Assembly (NCBI RefSeq): GCF_002001015.1
Contig: NZ_MUNO01000020.1
Span: forward strand, 1-38,098
Source: Polaromonas sp. A23
Lineage (GTDB): Bacteria > Pseudomonadota > Gammaproteobacteria > Burkholderiales > Burkholderiaceae_C
Length of the DNA: 38,098 nucleotides
Direction: 5' to 3'
Shown here: positions 30,005-38,098 of the stretch, piece by piece
How the letters are laid out: each line of letters begins with the position of its first letter
Position numbering within the stretch: position 1 is the first letter of the stretch
The notes under the pieces: generated by a model
The model's input: only the letters and a program-made list of their open reading frames with translations
Databases searched by the model: none
Told to the model about the DNA's origin: nothing
Translations under genes and position numbers: made by a program

Positions 30005-30038
30005 GAAAACGATCGTTCGGGAAGCCGCCGGCCGACAC

Positions 30039-30224
30039 TTACTTCAGCGCCTTCCTGACTGCGCCCACGCCCAGGGCGGCCAGCACCACAAAAATCACGG
30101 CCAGAATCAGGAACAAGCCAAAAAGGATCTTGGCGATGCCGGCCGAGCCAGCCGCGATGCCGCCGAAACCAAGGGCGCCCGCGATCAGCGAAATGATGGC
30201 GAAAATAATTGCGTACTTCAACAT
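30039..30224 (-). CDS. DUF1328 (YtjA-like) small membrane protein
   Basis: This 61-residue protein begins [20 protein letters not shown] and has two membrane helices, the standard DUF1328 form. The start at 30224 is preceded by GGGAGAG. The longer frame from 30365 is rejected because the family begins at MLKY. Function is unknown; members are often stress-inducible inner-membrane peptides. It is a single gene with a ~200-bp upstream region containing repeat copy E. Confidence 0.9.
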   Translation of the reverse strand: MLKYAIIFAIISLIAGALGFGGIAAGSAGIAKILFGLFLILAVIFVVLAALGVGAVRKALK

Positions 30225-30349
30225 GTTTGTCTCTCCCGAAAAAGCGCCAGGCAAAGATGCCCTGCAATCAAGCCTGAATGATAGGTTGCCCCGATGACCG
30301 GTCGAATCAGCAGCACTCGCATGCCCGTGTAGGACAATTCCCGGCTTCA

Positions 30350-30405
30350 TTTGCTCTCTTTTCAATAGCTAGAAGCACAATAAAATCAAGGGCTGGAAGT
30401 CAATT
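30350..30405 (+). repeat. Dispersed ~55-bp intergenic repeat, copy E
   Basis: TTGCTCTCTTTTCAATAGCT followed by AGAAGCACAATAAAATCAAG and GGCTGGAAGTCAATT fits the common pattern with more divergence than other copies. It lies between the DUF1328 and second AsmA-like genes. Confidence 0.6.
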
Positions 30406-30426
30406 CGCGCATCAATCCGAAAGCCC

Positions 30427-31734
30427 CTACTTGCCGAAGAGCTTCTTCAAGCCTTCACCCATGCGGTCTCCCAGTTCCATCCCGGCCCCGGTTCCCACGC
30501 CGGGCATCACCACCGTGCCGATAGCTGCACCCAGCATTGCGCCACGGGTCAGCGTGACCTCGGGCGACGCCAGCGTGCCGCCGACTACCAGCGGCACCGC
30601 CACCGTGCCGCCCAGGCTGACGCTGATGCGCCCGCTCAGGGCCTGCGCCGCCGAAACGGCCACGTTGCCGGTGGCGCTCAACGCACCCGAACTTGCCACC
30701 AGGTTGGTCAGTTGCGCCGCACGCCCCTGGGATTGAACCTGTCCGGCCAGGGTGTCCAGCGCCGTCTGCCCGCCGCGGTTCAGCCCGACAGTCTGCACGG
30801 CCTTCACCAGATCCAAGCCGTTGAGCACTGCGTCTTTCACCGTAAAACGGGTCTGCGTCTGCAGGGCATCCACCAAACCGCCCGTCGTCGTCGCCCGGGC
30901 CTTCAGGGTGGTTGAAGCCTCCAGCCGGCCACTGAGCGGGCGGTTGGGTGCGGTCAGTGCCGAGACCTCGACACCGCGCGTCTCCAGCTGGCCCTGTAAC
31001 ACCAGCACCTGGCCCCCTTGCGCGGACGGCTCGCCCTGCATGCCGATCCGTCCGCCAACCGTTCCGCCACCCACGTCGATACGCAGCATCCACTGCCCCG
31101 CCTCTTCGCGCTGCAATTTGCCGCGCAGGCCCTGCAAGTTGCCCTTGAGCACCTGCAGCGACGCATCATCCAGCAAACCGTCATCGCCCAGTCGTAGCTC
31201 GGCATCCAGCGTGGTGCTGGCGCCCTTCAGGCTGATCCAGCTCACCCCTTGCAACAGCGCGCGGCGCGGCAACCAGTCTGCCACCGCTGCATCGCCATCC
31301 GGCGGCTGGTTGGATGCTTTTTTGCCCGTTTGCCCAGATACCGCAGGCATACCTTGCTTCCTTTTTTGTAGCGAAAGCAAGAGCACGTCAATAGCCTGCT
31401 GCGGCAACACCGCATCGCGCAACACCAGCGTGGCGATCTCCAGCCGGCCCTGCAGCAAGGCAAACCAGCCGGGCCGCAATTCAAGGCGCGCCAGCGTCAG
31501 GGGCGGCCGGCTCTGCACCTCAATGCCGTTGAGCGCGACGGCCGGCAGGGGCCACAACGCCACCTCGATACCGGCAAGCTGCACGGGCAGGCCGAGCAGC
31601 GCCGAAGCCTCCCGCGTCACCCGCTGCTTGAAATCATCGCTGCGCACCCAGCCTTGCAATCCCAGCACCACACCGCCCAGCAGCAGCAGGACGGCCAGCA
31701 CTGCACCTGTCAACCATTTGAAAGTTCTTGTCAT
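30427..31734 (-). CDS. AsmA-family protein with glycine-zipper tail (paralogue of 5178-6461)
   Basis: This protein is 435 residues long from the ATG at 31734 (MTRTFKWLTGAVLAVLLLLG, one membrane anchor). A periplasmic beta-rich AsmA region follows, with SDDFKQRVTREASALLGLPV near the start. The region from VDVGGGTVGGRIGMQG to the end aligns with the other AsmA-like protein, including ASSGALSATG and a C-terminal glycine zipper (GAMLGAAIGTVVMPGVGTG). A lysine/glutamine-rich linker around residues 120-145 is poorly conserved. A role in outer-membrane assembly or lipid transport is inferred from the family. Confidence 0.82.
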   Translation of the reverse strand: MTRTFKWLTGAVLAVLLLLGGVVLGLQGWVRSDDFKQRVTREASALLGLPVQLAGIEVALWPLPAVALNGIEVQSRPPLTLARLELRPGWFALLQGRLEIATLVLRDAVLPQQAIDVLLLSLQKRKQGMPAVSGQTGKKASNQPPDGDAAVADWLPRRALLQGVSWISLKGASTTLDAELRLGDDGLLDDASLQVLKGNLQGLRGKLQREEAGQWMLRIDVGGGTVGGRIGMQGEPSAQGGQVLVLQGQLETRGVEVSALTAPNRPLSGRLEASTTLKARATTTGGLVDALQTQTRFTVKDAVLNGLDLVKAVQTVGLNRGGQTALDTLAGQVQSQGRAAQLTNLVASSGALSATGNVAVSAAQALSGRISVSLGGTVAVPLVVGGTLASPEVTLTRGAMLGAAIGTVVMPGVGTGAGMELGDRMGEGLKKLFGK

Positions 31735-31840
31735 GCCCGTATTGTGGCGAGTCCCTGCAGGAAATACCCGCACGCGCTAGCATGGGCGTGGTTTGTGCGC
31801 TCCGTGATGGCGTCCACTCTTTCATTCCAAAGGAAAACCC

Positions 31841-32449
31841 ATGAAGCTCTATTACTCCCCAGGTGCCTGTTCCCTGTCGCCCCACATTACCCTGCACGAA
31901 TCGGGCCTGGCTTTCAAGCACGTGCTGGCGCCCACCAAAACCCACCAGCTTGAAGACGGCACCGACTACTACACCATCAACCCGCTCGGTTATGTGCCTC
32001 TTCTGGAGCTCGACGACGGCACGCGTATTACCGAAGGACCGGCCATCGTGCAATACATCGCCGACCAGGTGCCTGCCAAAAAGCTCGCGCCTGCCAACGG
32101 CACGCTGGAACGCTACAAGATGCAGTCCTGGCTGACGTTCATAGGTACAGAGCTTCACAAGGGCTTCAGTCCGCTCTTCGTTCCGACCACTCCCGCCGAG
32201 TACAAACCCATGGTTATCGACAAGCTGATGTCCCGTCTGAAATGGGTGGACGCCCAGCTCGGCGGCAAGCAGTACCTGATGGGCGACAACTTCAGCGTGG
32301 CCGACCCCTACCTGTTCACCGTCACCAACTGGGCGCCGCGTGTTGGGGTAGATATCACCGGTTTTGCGAACATCAATGCGTTTCGCGAACGGGTGGCGGC
32401 TCGGCCTGCGGTGCAGGTGGCTATGAAGCATGAAGGGTTGCTGAAGTAA
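31841..32449 (+). CDS. gstA: Glutathione S-transferase, beta class
   Basis: This 202-residue protein has the N-terminal thioredoxin-like domain YYSPGACSLSPHITLHESGL with the beta-class active-site cysteine in GACS. VPLLELDDGTRITEGPAIVQ (glutathione binding, cis-Pro and ESxAI-like segment) follows, then the C-terminal helical domain with MGDNFSVADPYLFTVTNW. It conjugates or reduces electrophiles with glutathione in the cytoplasm. The start is preceded by AAAGGAAAA. It is divergent from the second AsmA gene. Downstream lies the 785-bp repeat-rich region. Confidence 0.93.
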   Translation: MKLYYSPGACSLSPHITLHESGLAFKHVLAPTKTHQLEDGTDYYTINPLGYVPLLELDDGTRITEGPAIVQYIADQVPAKKLAPANGTLERYKMQSWLTFIGTELHKGFSPLFVPTTPAEYKPMVIDKLMSRLKWVDAQLGGKQYLMGDNFSVADPYLFTVTNWAPRVGVDITGFANINAFRERVAARPAVQVAMKHEGLLK

Positions 32450-32468
32450 CCGAACTTCTGTCGGTCTT

Positions 32469-32497
32469 GTCATCCCGGACTTGATACGGGATCCATG
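32469..32497 (+). repeat. Short repeat TCCCGGACTTGATnCGGGATCCATG, copy 2
   Basis: GTCATCCCGGACTTGATACG followed by GGATCCATG matches 18671-18695 in the opposite orientation. It is located 34 bp from the left end of the second palindromic element. Confidence 0.6.
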
Positions 32498-32530
32498 TTT
32501 GCTGACTATCTTGTCCCACCGTTTGTGGTG

Positions 32531-33096
32531 TGCCTGCAAGCCGGGTCTCGCCCCGGCGGGCGACTTACTTTTCTTTGCTTCGCCAAAGAAACCTAAGGAA
32601 AAGAAAGGCGACCCGATGGTCTGGGTCCCTTCGCTGCGCTACGGGCAACCTGCGGTGCTCGCCAAAAGCGGGGTCTCGCTCGAACTCGCCTTCGGCTCAG
32701 ACAATCGCGAGCCCTGATCCGCTTTTGCCTGCGCTCCTCGGCCCAGCCCGACGGGTGGGGGAGCGGAGACCGAAAACAAATACCAATTCGGGGAGGCGAG
32801 GACGCGCAAAGCGCATCCTCGCCGGAGCCCGATTGCGTGCCCGAATCCGGATCCGCTCCCGATCCTGCTCCCCACCCCTTCTGACTGCGCCGAGGAGCGC
32901 AGGGCCAGACGGATCAGGACGGGCGATTGTCTGAGCGCAGCGAGTTCGAGCCTGGCCCCGGCTGGACCGAGCACCGCAGGTTGCCCGTAGCGAAGCGAAG
33001 GGACGCAGGCAGCGGGGTCGCCTTTTCTTTGCTTACTTTCTTTTGGCGAAGCAAAAGAAAGTAAGTAGCCGCCGGGCTACCCCCGGCTAGCAGGCA
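32531..33096. repeat. Large palindromic element, copy 2
   Basis: This copy shows the symmetry best. The left end, TGCCTGCaAGCCGGG...GCCCcGGCGG...ACTTACTTT, and the right end, read in reverse complement, TGCCTGCtAGCCGGG...GCCCgGCGG...ACTTACTTT, match. The halves meet at GGCGAGGACGCGC-AAA-GCGCATCCTCGCC (32795-32823), within about 5 bp of the geometric centre of a 566-bp segment. Sub-hairpins TTTCTTTG/CAAAGAAA and ACTTTCTTTT/AAAAGAAAGT sit near the ends. It takes most of the gene-free stretch 32450-33234. The rest (33097-33234) is relatively AT-rich and should hold the promoter of the next gene. Confidence 0.87.
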
Positions 33097-33234
33097 AAAA
33101 GTAAACGCCCGAGATCAACCAACAAAACCATCAACTCATCCCCGAATACCACGAATCCAGCAACCCGTGTTGCACAAGCCAATTCAACCAGGCACACACT
33201 GGCAACTGTTTTATCTCACGGACACCGCCCCCCC

Positions 33235-34338
33235 ATGCCAACCCTATTCGACCCCACCAAAGCCGGCGACCTCGAACTCGCAAACCGCATCGTCATGGCA
33301 CCGCTCACGCGCAATCGTTCACCCGGCGCGATTCCGCCCGACATTGCCGCCACCTACTATGCCCAGCGCGCCAGCGCTGGCCTGCTGATCACCGAGGCCA
33401 CCGCCATCAGCCACCAGGGCCAGGGCTACTCGGACGTGCCCGGCCTGTACGGCACCGAGCAGCTCGACAGCTGGAAAAAGGTAACGCAAGCCGTGCATCA
33501 GAAAGGCGGCAAGATCGTGGTGCAGCTCTGGCATGTCGGCCGCGTCTCGCATAACGATCTCCAACCCGAAGGTGGCAAACCGGTGGCACCCTCGGCCATC
33601 ACCGCCAAAACAAAAACCGTGCTGATCAAGGACGGCGTGCCGGCCTTTGTCGAAACCTCCGAGCCGCGCGCGCTGAAGGCCGAGGAGCTGCCCGGCATCG
33701 TGCACGCCTACCAGGCTGCGGCGCGCAATGCGGTGGAAACCGCCGGTTTTGACGGTGTCGAAATCCACGGGGCCAACGGCTACCTGCTCGACCAGTTTCT
33801 CAAGGATGGCTCCAACAAACGCACCGACGACTACGGCGGCAGCATTGAAAACCGCGCCCGTCTGTTGCTGGAGGTCGTACGCGCCGTGACCGGCGCCGTC
33901 GGCGGCAGCCGCACCGGCATCCGCCTGTCACCGGTCACACCGGCCAATGACGCTTTTGACAGCGATCCCCAGCCACTGTTCGACCATGTGATACGGCAGC
34001 TGGCCACCTTGAACCTGGCCTACATCCACATCATTGAAGGCGCCACCGGCGGGCCGCGCGACCTGGCCGAGCGCCCGTTTGACTACGCCGCACTGAAAGC
34101 CGTCTACCGCACGGCGGGCGGCAAGGGTGCGTGGATGGTCAACAACGGCTACGACAAGGCGTTGGCGGAAGAGGCCGTCAAGCGCGGCGCCGACCTGGTG
34201 GCTTTTGGCCGGCCCTACATTGCCAACCCCGATCTGGTGGAACGTCTGCGCGCCAATGCAGCGCTCAACACACCGGACAAAACCACCTTTTATGGCGGCC
34301 GTGAAAAGGGCTACACAGACTATCCGGCGCTCGCCTGA
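33235..34338 (+). CDS. nemA: Old Yellow Enzyme-family alkene reductase (NemA-like)
   Basis: This 367-residue FMN-dependent TIM-barrel enzyme begins MPTLFDPTKAGDLELANRIV and MAPLTRNRSPG. It has VVQLWHVGRVSH, the substrate-binding pair in FDGVEIHGANGYLLDQFLKD (His and Asn) and the FMN-binding end VAFGRPYIANPDLVERL. It reduces activated C=C bonds, nitrate esters or N-ethylmaleimide with NAD(P)H. Length and order match NemA. The start follows an AT-richer leader without a strong ribosome-binding site. It stands alone between a repeat element and repeat copy F. Confidence 0.92.
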   Translation: MPTLFDPTKAGDLELANRIVMAPLTRNRSPGAIPPDIAATYYAQRASAGLLITEATAISHQGQGYSDVPGLYGTEQLDSWKKVTQAVHQKGGKIVVQLWHVGRVSHNDLQPEGGKPVAPSAITAKTKTVLIKDGVPAFVETSEPRALKAEELPGIVHAYQAAARNAVETAGFDGVEIHGANGYLLDQFLKDGSNKRTDDYGGSIENRARLLLEVVRAVTGAVGGSRTGIRLSPVTPANDAFDSDPQPLFDHVIRQLATLNLAYIHIIEGATGGPRDLAERPFDYAALKAVYRTAGGKGAWMVNNGYDKALAEEAVKRGADLVAFGRPYIANPDLVERLRANAALNTPDKTTFYGGREKGYTDYPALA

Positions 34339-34357
34339 ATAGAAACGGATTGCCGCA

Positions 34358-34415
34358 TATTTGCCATCAAAACAATAGCTGCTTGCACCCGTAATGCAAG
34401 GGCGAACACCGGTTT
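34358..34415 (+). repeat. Dispersed ~55-bp intergenic repeat, copy F
   Basis: TTTGCCATCAAAACAATAGC, TGCTTGCACCCGTAATGCAA, then GGGCGAACACCGGTTTTT fits the pattern loosely. It lies between the convergent alkene reductase and hemerythrin-like genes. Confidence 0.55.
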
Positions 34416-34432
34416 TTACTTGAAGTTCGTGC

Positions 34433-35014
34433 TCAGGCCTGCCCCACACCAATGGGAGCGGGCGCGGTCAACACGATGCGCGTGAACAGCCGGTCGTAAC
34501 ACGGGTCGCGCACACCGCCGGCCAAGGGGTCGCGTTCATGCTGGAAGGCCGCGTCGAGCTGGGCCCAGTCATCGGGCGTCAGTGCTTTCTGTGCCGCCGG
34601 CAGCAGTTGCGTTTCTTCGATGCGCATGTGGTCCAGGTAAAAGGCCACATAAGCCTGGGCCGCATCGGCAAAAGCCGCGTGCCGCGACTCACCGACCAAC
34701 TCCCAGGCCAGCAGCAGGTGCTGCAGTTCGCGCACCTTGCCTTCGCCTGTCATGTGGTCGGCCTCCAGCCGACGGATCACCGGCATGAGTTCGGGCGCGG
34801 CCCGCGCAAGCCGGGGAAACAGCAGGTCCGACTCTTTCGGGTGGTGTAGCCGCTCGGGAAACTCGTCGATGTAAAACAGCATTGCGCGCAGCACGTCAAA
34901 AAACCGTTCAGGCGTATCGCCCGGCCCGCGCTCCATCATCATCGACAGCGAACGCAACACGGCCGCCACGGCAGCGTGTTCGTCTCGGATGATTTGAAGG
35001 GTCGAATGTGGCAT
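34433..35014 (-). CDS. Hemerythrin HHE-domain protein
   Basis: This 193-residue all-helical protein has the histidine/acid pattern of hemerythrin-like di-iron proteins: IRDEHAAVAAVL, ERLHHPKESDLLFPRL, LEADHMTGEGKVREL and FYLDHMRIEETQLLPAA. It probably binds a non-haem di-iron centre and may act in oxygen, nitric oxide or metal stress. It starts 44 bp after the copA stop on the same strand, so it could be cotranscribed with the copper ATPase. No function is proven for this type. Confidence 0.9.
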   Translation of the reverse strand: MPHSTLQIIRDEHAAVAAVLRSLSMMMERGPGDTPERFFDVLRAMLFYIDEFPERLHHPKESDLLFPRLARAAPELMPVIRRLEADHMTGEGKVRELQHLLLAWELVGESRHAAFADAAQAYVAFYLDHMRIEETQLLPAAQKALTPDDWAQLDAAFQHERDPLAGGVRDPCYDRLFTRIVLTAPAPIGVGQA

Positions 35015-35058
35015 GGTTGCAGCTTCACACAGTCACCGGGGCTGCGTGTTGATCCAGG

Positions 35059-37272
35059 TCAAGGCCTGCGCTGGCCCCGCAGCTGCCAGCGCTTGAGCAG
35101 CAGCGCATTGGAGATCACGCTCACGCTGGACAGCGCCATGGCTGCCCCGGCCACTACCGGGCTCAGAAAACCCAGCGCCGCCAGCGGGATGCCGGCCACG
35201 TTGTAGGCAAAGGCCCAGAACAGGTTCTGCCGGATCTTCATCACCGTGCGGTGCGAGATGTCGAGGGCACCGGCGACCAGCGCCACATCGCCGCGCATCA
35301 GCGTGATGCCGGCCGCGTGCATGGCCACGTCAGTGCCCGTACCCATGGCCATGCCGACATCGGCCGCTGCCAGCGCCGGCGCATCGTTGACACCGTCGCC
35401 CACCATAACCACGACATGGCCGCCCATCTTCAGCGCCGCCACCTTCGCGGCTTTATCGCCAGGCAGCACCTCGGCCATCACCTCATCGGCACCCAAGCCC
35501 AGCCGCGCGCCCATGGCCAGCGCCGCACCCTGGTTGTCACCAGAAATCATCACGATGCGGATGCCGCGCGCACGTAGCGCCGCCAGCGCCTGTTTCGCTT
35601 CGGGCTTGGGTTCGTCGGCAAAGGCCATCAGCGCCCGGGGACTCAGGCCTTGCGCCGTGCGCTCCACCAGCACGGCCAGCGTCGCGCCTTCGCCCTGCAG
35701 CCGCTGCGCCTGCGGCGCCAGCGCGCCGAGGTCCACACCGAGCTCGTCCATCCAGCGCAGGCTGCCGATCAGGTAGCTGCGCACACCGACCTCACCCTCG
35801 CTGCCACGGCCCGGCACAGCGCGCAGGCCATCGGGCTGCGCCACCGTCATGCCGCGCTCCTGCGCCGCCGCAACCACGGCACGCGCCAGCGGGTGTTCGC
35901 TGCCGCTTTGCAGGCTGGCGGCGACGGCCAGCTGTGCCGCTTCGTCTGCGTCCGGAGACACGACAAATGCCACGAGCCGCGGCCGGCCGACCGTCAACGT
36001 GCCGGTCTTGTCAAACGCCACCGTATCGACCTTGTGCGCGAGTTCCAGTGCCTGCGCGTCCTTGATCAAAATGCCGTTCTTCGCCGCGACCCCGGTGCCC
36101 GCCATGATGGCCGCCGGCGTGGCCAGCCCCAGCGCACAGGGGCAGGCAATCACCAGCACGGCCACCGCGTGAATCAGCGCCGTCTCCATCCCGGCACCGG
36201 CCCACAGCCAGCCCAGCAAGGTGAGCAGACCGATGGCCAGCACCACCGGCACAAACACCGCCGACACCTGGTCCACCAGCCGCTGGATGGGCGCCTTGGC
36301 CGCCTGCGCGTCTTCCACCAGACGGATGATGTGGGCCAGTACGCTCTCGCTGCCCACCGCACTCACCTGCAGCACCACGCGGCCGTCGCCGTTGATGCTG
36401 CCGCCGGTGAGTTTGTCGCCAGGCTGCTTGGTCACGGGCAGCGGCTCGCCGGTGAGCATCGATTCGTCCACCTGGGTCTGGCCCTCCTGCAACAGGCCGT
36501 CCATCGGAATGCGCTCACCGGGCCGCACCACCAGGCGGTCGCCCAACAGCACCTCGGCCACCGGCAGGTCGGCTTCCTCGCCCGTGCCCTGTAACACATG
36601 CGCGATATCAGGCCGCAGGGCATGCAGCGCGCGTATGGCCGCGGTGGTCTGGCGTTTGGCGCGCGCCTCCAGCCACTTGCCCAGCAGCACCAGCGTCACC
36701 ACCACGGCCGAAGCCTCGAAATAAAGATGCACCATCGTGTCGGCCTCAGCGCTGAGCCACAGCCACATAGACAGGCCCCACCCGGCACTGGTGCCAATGG
36801 CCACCAGCAGATCCATATTGCCGGTCAGGGCCTTCAGCGCATGCCAGCCGGCCCGGTAAAAACGCGCCCCCAGGATGAACTGCACGGGCGTTGCCAGCAG
36901 GAATTGTTGCCACGCCGGCAGCATCCAGTGTTTGCCCAGCAAGTCACCCAGCATGGGCACGACCAGCGGTGCCGACAGCAGCAGTCCGATCGCGACGGGC
37001 GCAAAGCCGGCCCAGGGCGACAGGTCTTCCGGCAAGGCCTCTTCGGGCGCACGCGGTTCATAACCCGCACTGCGCACCGCGCGGCGAATCTGGGCGTCGA
37101 TCTGCACCGAAGGCGCATACACCACACGCGCCGATTCGGTGGCGAGGTTCACGGTGGCATCCTGCACACCTGGAATTTTCCGGATGGCTTTCTCGACACG
37201 CGACACACACGACGCGCAGGTCATGCCACTGATGCCAAGGTCCAGGGTAGAGGGAGATAGGGTGGTGTTCAT
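35059..37272 (-). CDS. copA: Copper-translocating P1B-type ATPase CopA
   Basis: This 737-residue protein starts at the ATG at 37272 ([16 protein letters not shown]); the extended frame to 37299 runs into the operator. There is one N-terminal metal-binding domain ([14 protein letters not shown]), then membrane helices, the actuator TGE ([14 protein letters not shown]), and the Cu(I) motif CPC ([13 protein letters not shown]). The phosphorylation site DKTGTLT, the SEHPLARAV nucleotide segment and [10 protein letters not shown] complete it. It exports Cu(I) from the cytoplasm. It is divergent from copZ-cueR with a CueR-type box in its promoter (37287-37307). Confidence 0.96.
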   Translation of the reverse strand: MNTTLSPSTLDLGISGMTCASCVSRVEKAIRKIPGVQDATVNLATESARVVYAPSVQIDAQIRRAVRSAGYEPRAPEEALPEDLSPWAGFAPVAIGLLLSAPLVVPMLGDLLGKHWMLPAWQQFLLATPVQFILGARFYRAGWHALKALTGNMDLLVAIGTSAGWGLSMWLWLSAEADTMVHLYFEASAVVVTLVLLGKWLEARAKRQTTAAIRALHALRPDIAHVLQGTGEEADLPVAEVLLGDRLVVRPGERIPMDGLLQEGQTQVDESMLTGEPLPVTKQPGDKLTGGSINGDGRVVLQVSAVGSESVLAHIIRLVEDAQAAKAPIQRLVDQVSAVFVPVVLAIGLLTLLGWLWAGAGMETALIHAVAVLVIACPCALGLATPAAIMAGTGVAAKNGILIKDAQALELAHKVDTVAFDKTGTLTVGRPRLVAFVVSPDADEAAQLAVAASLQSGSEHPLARAVVAAAQERGMTVAQPDGLRAVPGRGSEGEVGVRSYLIGSLRWMDELGVDLGALAPQAQRLQGEGATLAVLVERTAQGLSPRALMAFADEPKPEAKQALAALRARGIRIVMISGDNQGAALAMGARLGLGADEVMAEVLPGDKAAKVAALKMGGHVVVMVGDGVNDAPALAAADVGMAMGTGTDVAMHAAGITLMRGDVALVAGALDISHRTVMKIRQNLFWAFAYNVAGIPLAALGFLSPVVAGAAMALSSVSVISNALLLKRWQLRGQRRP

Positions 37273-37286
37273 ATAACGGATGTTCA

Positions 37287-37307
37287 ACCTTGCCATCATG
37301 GCAAGGT
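37287..37307. promoter_or_regulatory. CueR-type operator of copA
   Basis: ACCTTGCCA and TGGCAAGGT are perfect 9-bp arms around TCA. Read towards copA it is preceded by a TTGACC -35 with the long (~19-bp) spacer typical of MerR-family promoters. It resembles the known copA operator consensus. Confidence 0.85.
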
Positions 37308-37364
37308 CAAGCCTTGACGCAGATCAACCCCACGCGTTTCAGGGGTTTGATCCGGTGGCAGTTG

Positions 37365-37385
37365 ACCTTACCATCATGGCAAGGT
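37365..37385. promoter_or_regulatory. CueR-type operator of copZ-cueR
   Basis: ACCTTACCA and TGGCAAGGT with TCA between differ from the copA box by one base in the left arm. TTGACC (37363-37368) forms the -35 of a promoter reading rightwards into copZ. The centre is 78 bp from the other box. Confidence 0.85.
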
Positions 37386-37429
37386 TCAAGCTTCAGACCG
37401 TCTCCATTTGAAACCGAAAGGATCTCCTC

Positions 37430-37624
37430 ATGAACCAGACCTTCAACGTGCAGGGCATGACCTGCGGCCACTGTGAACGCGCCGTGACCCAGGCCGTCAG
37501 AACCCTCGACCCCCAGGCCGAAGTAAAGATAGACCGCGCGACAGGCAAAGTGGAGGTTCAGTCGGACAAGCCCCGCGACGCCCTCATTGCTGCCATCACC
37601 GAAGAAGGCTACGCCACCGCATGA
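37430..37624 (+). CDS. copZ: Copper chaperone CopZ (HMA domain)
   Basis: This 64-residue single heavy-metal-associated domain has QGMTCGHCERAVTQAV with the CxxC copper site, and ends ALIAAITEEGYATA. A ribosome-binding site, AAAGGATC, lies 9 bases upstream. It carries Cu(I) in the cytoplasm to CopA or CueR. Its stop overlaps the cueR start (ATGA, 37621-37624). Confidence 0.95.
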   Translation: MNQTFNVQGMTCGHCERAVTQAVRTLDPQAEVKIDRATGKVEVQSDKPRDALIAAITEEGYATA

Positions 37625-38034
37625 GCGGGCCCATGAACATCGGCGAGGCGGCGCGCCAGTCCGGTGTGTCGGCCAAAATGGTGCGGCACTACGAGTCGCT
37701 GGGCCTGCTGCCGCAGGTGCACCGCAGTGACAGCGGCTATCGCCAGTACACAGAAGCCGAGGTCCACACACTGCGCTTCATCAAACGCGCGCGTGATCTC
37801 GGCTTTTCGATGGCCGAGATCGCCGAGCTGGTCAGTCTGTGGCAAAACCGCCGCCGCGCAAGCGCGAGCGTGCGGCGCATCGCGCAGAAGCACGCCGACG
37901 ACCTGGCCCAACGCATTGCCGCCATGCAGTCGATGCAACAGACGCTGGCCCACCTGGTGCACTGCTGCCAGGGCAACGACCGGCCGGAGTGTCCCATCCT
38001 CGATGATCTGGCGGGTGGCAAGCACGCAAGTTAA
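37621..38034 (+). CDS. cueR: MerR-family copper-responsive regulator CueR
   Basis: This 137-residue protein has the MerR N-terminal HTH (NIGEAARQSGVSAKMVRHYE, then LPQVHRSDSGYRQY) and a dimerisation helix. The C-terminal metal loop CQGNDRPECPIL has two cysteines seven residues apart, as in CueR. An extra cysteine just before (HCC) is also present. It activates copA and copZ promoters by distorting the long-spacer promoter when Cu(I) or Ag(I) binds. The start at 37621 overlaps the copZ stop; the ATG at 37633 is an alternative. Confidence 0.95.
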   Translation: MSGPMNIGEAARQSGVSAKMVRHYESLGLLPQVHRSDSGYRQYTEAEVHTLRFIKRARDLGFSMAEIAELVSLWQNRRRASASVRRIAQKHADDLAQRIAAMQSMQQTLAHLVHCCQGNDRPECPILDDLAGGKHAS

Positions 38035-38044
38035 GTGCTTTTTT
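38020..38044 (+). terminator. Intrinsic terminator at the end of copZ-cueR
   Basis: AAGCAC pairs with GTGCTT around a 9-base loop that contains the cueR stop codon. The stem's last two Ts continue into a run of six Ts (38039-38044). The stem is short but has the right form and position. Confidence 0.6.
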
Positions 38045-38098
38045 GCGTCACGCTGCGGCAGTGGTTTGTTCCTGACAGCAGGCGCAACTCCCCACTCC

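Noticed and set aside
32450..33234. Possible pseudogene or CRISPR in the 785-bp gene-free stretch
   Set aside because: No regularly spaced direct repeats and no decayed gene recognisable; the stretch is explained by the palindromic element, a short repeat and a promoter region.

Overview
The window is a GC-rich, densely coded chromosomal segment. Gene content, a mnmG-rsmG-parA-parB block carrying parS sites, and short intergenic repeats of a type I associate with Comamonadaceae point to a betaproteobacterium of the order Burkholderiales. A Polaromonas/Rhodoferax/Variovorax-like organism is the best guess from memory; nothing here fixes the genus. The parS sites and mnmG/rsmG suggest a place not far from the replication origin, although dnaA and rpmH are not in the window.

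Layout. 1-3.3 kb: a truncated TetR gene overlapping a cyclase-family hydrolase, then a second TetR regulator with a clear operator in its promoter. A second, diverged copy of that operator lies before a 37-residue microprotein and an alpha/beta hydrolase. 3.3-10.4 kb: an NCS2 uracil permease, a frameshifted coiled-coil gene, an AsmA-like protein, a YdiI-type thioesterase, a PduO-type cobalamin adenosyltransferase, an EF-hand protein, a D-lactate dehydrogenase-like flavoprotein and a lipoprotein. 10.4-16.2 kb (minus strand): mnmG, rsmG, a LysE exporter, parA, a small serine hydrolase and parB, with three parS sites inside the rsmG and mnmG coding sequences. 16.3-18.1 kb: a Phd/VapC-type toxin-antitoxin pair with a palindromic operator, an FMN reductase and a YkgJ-type cysteine-cluster protein.

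18.1-28.9 kb: a catabolic and transport region. A minus-strand operon encodes a branched-chain-type ABC transporter (binding protein, two permeases, two ATPases) followed by an aromatic-type aldehyde dehydrogenase. A divergent AraC/FeaR-like regulator lies upstream. Next come a Crp/Fnr regulator, a class II aldolase-like protein and a bile-acid-symporter-family permease. 28.9-35 kb: a transglutaminase-like protein, a DUF1328 membrane peptide, a second AsmA-like protein (paralogue of the first), a glutathione S-transferase, an Old Yellow Enzyme and a hemerythrin-like protein. 35-38 kb: a copper-efflux module, copA diverging from copZ-cueR, with one CueR-type box for each promoter.

Non-coding structure is the most unusual part. 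Six copies of a ~55-bp intergenic repeat, at least three copies of a second ~70-bp GC-rich repeat, and two copies of a ~540-566-bp element that is one large imperfect palindrome occupy nearly all the larger intergenic gaps. Several lie between genes of operons (parA/hydrolase, livK/livH, livH/livM). I found no rRNA, tRNA, CRISPR array, prophage or intact insertion sequence.
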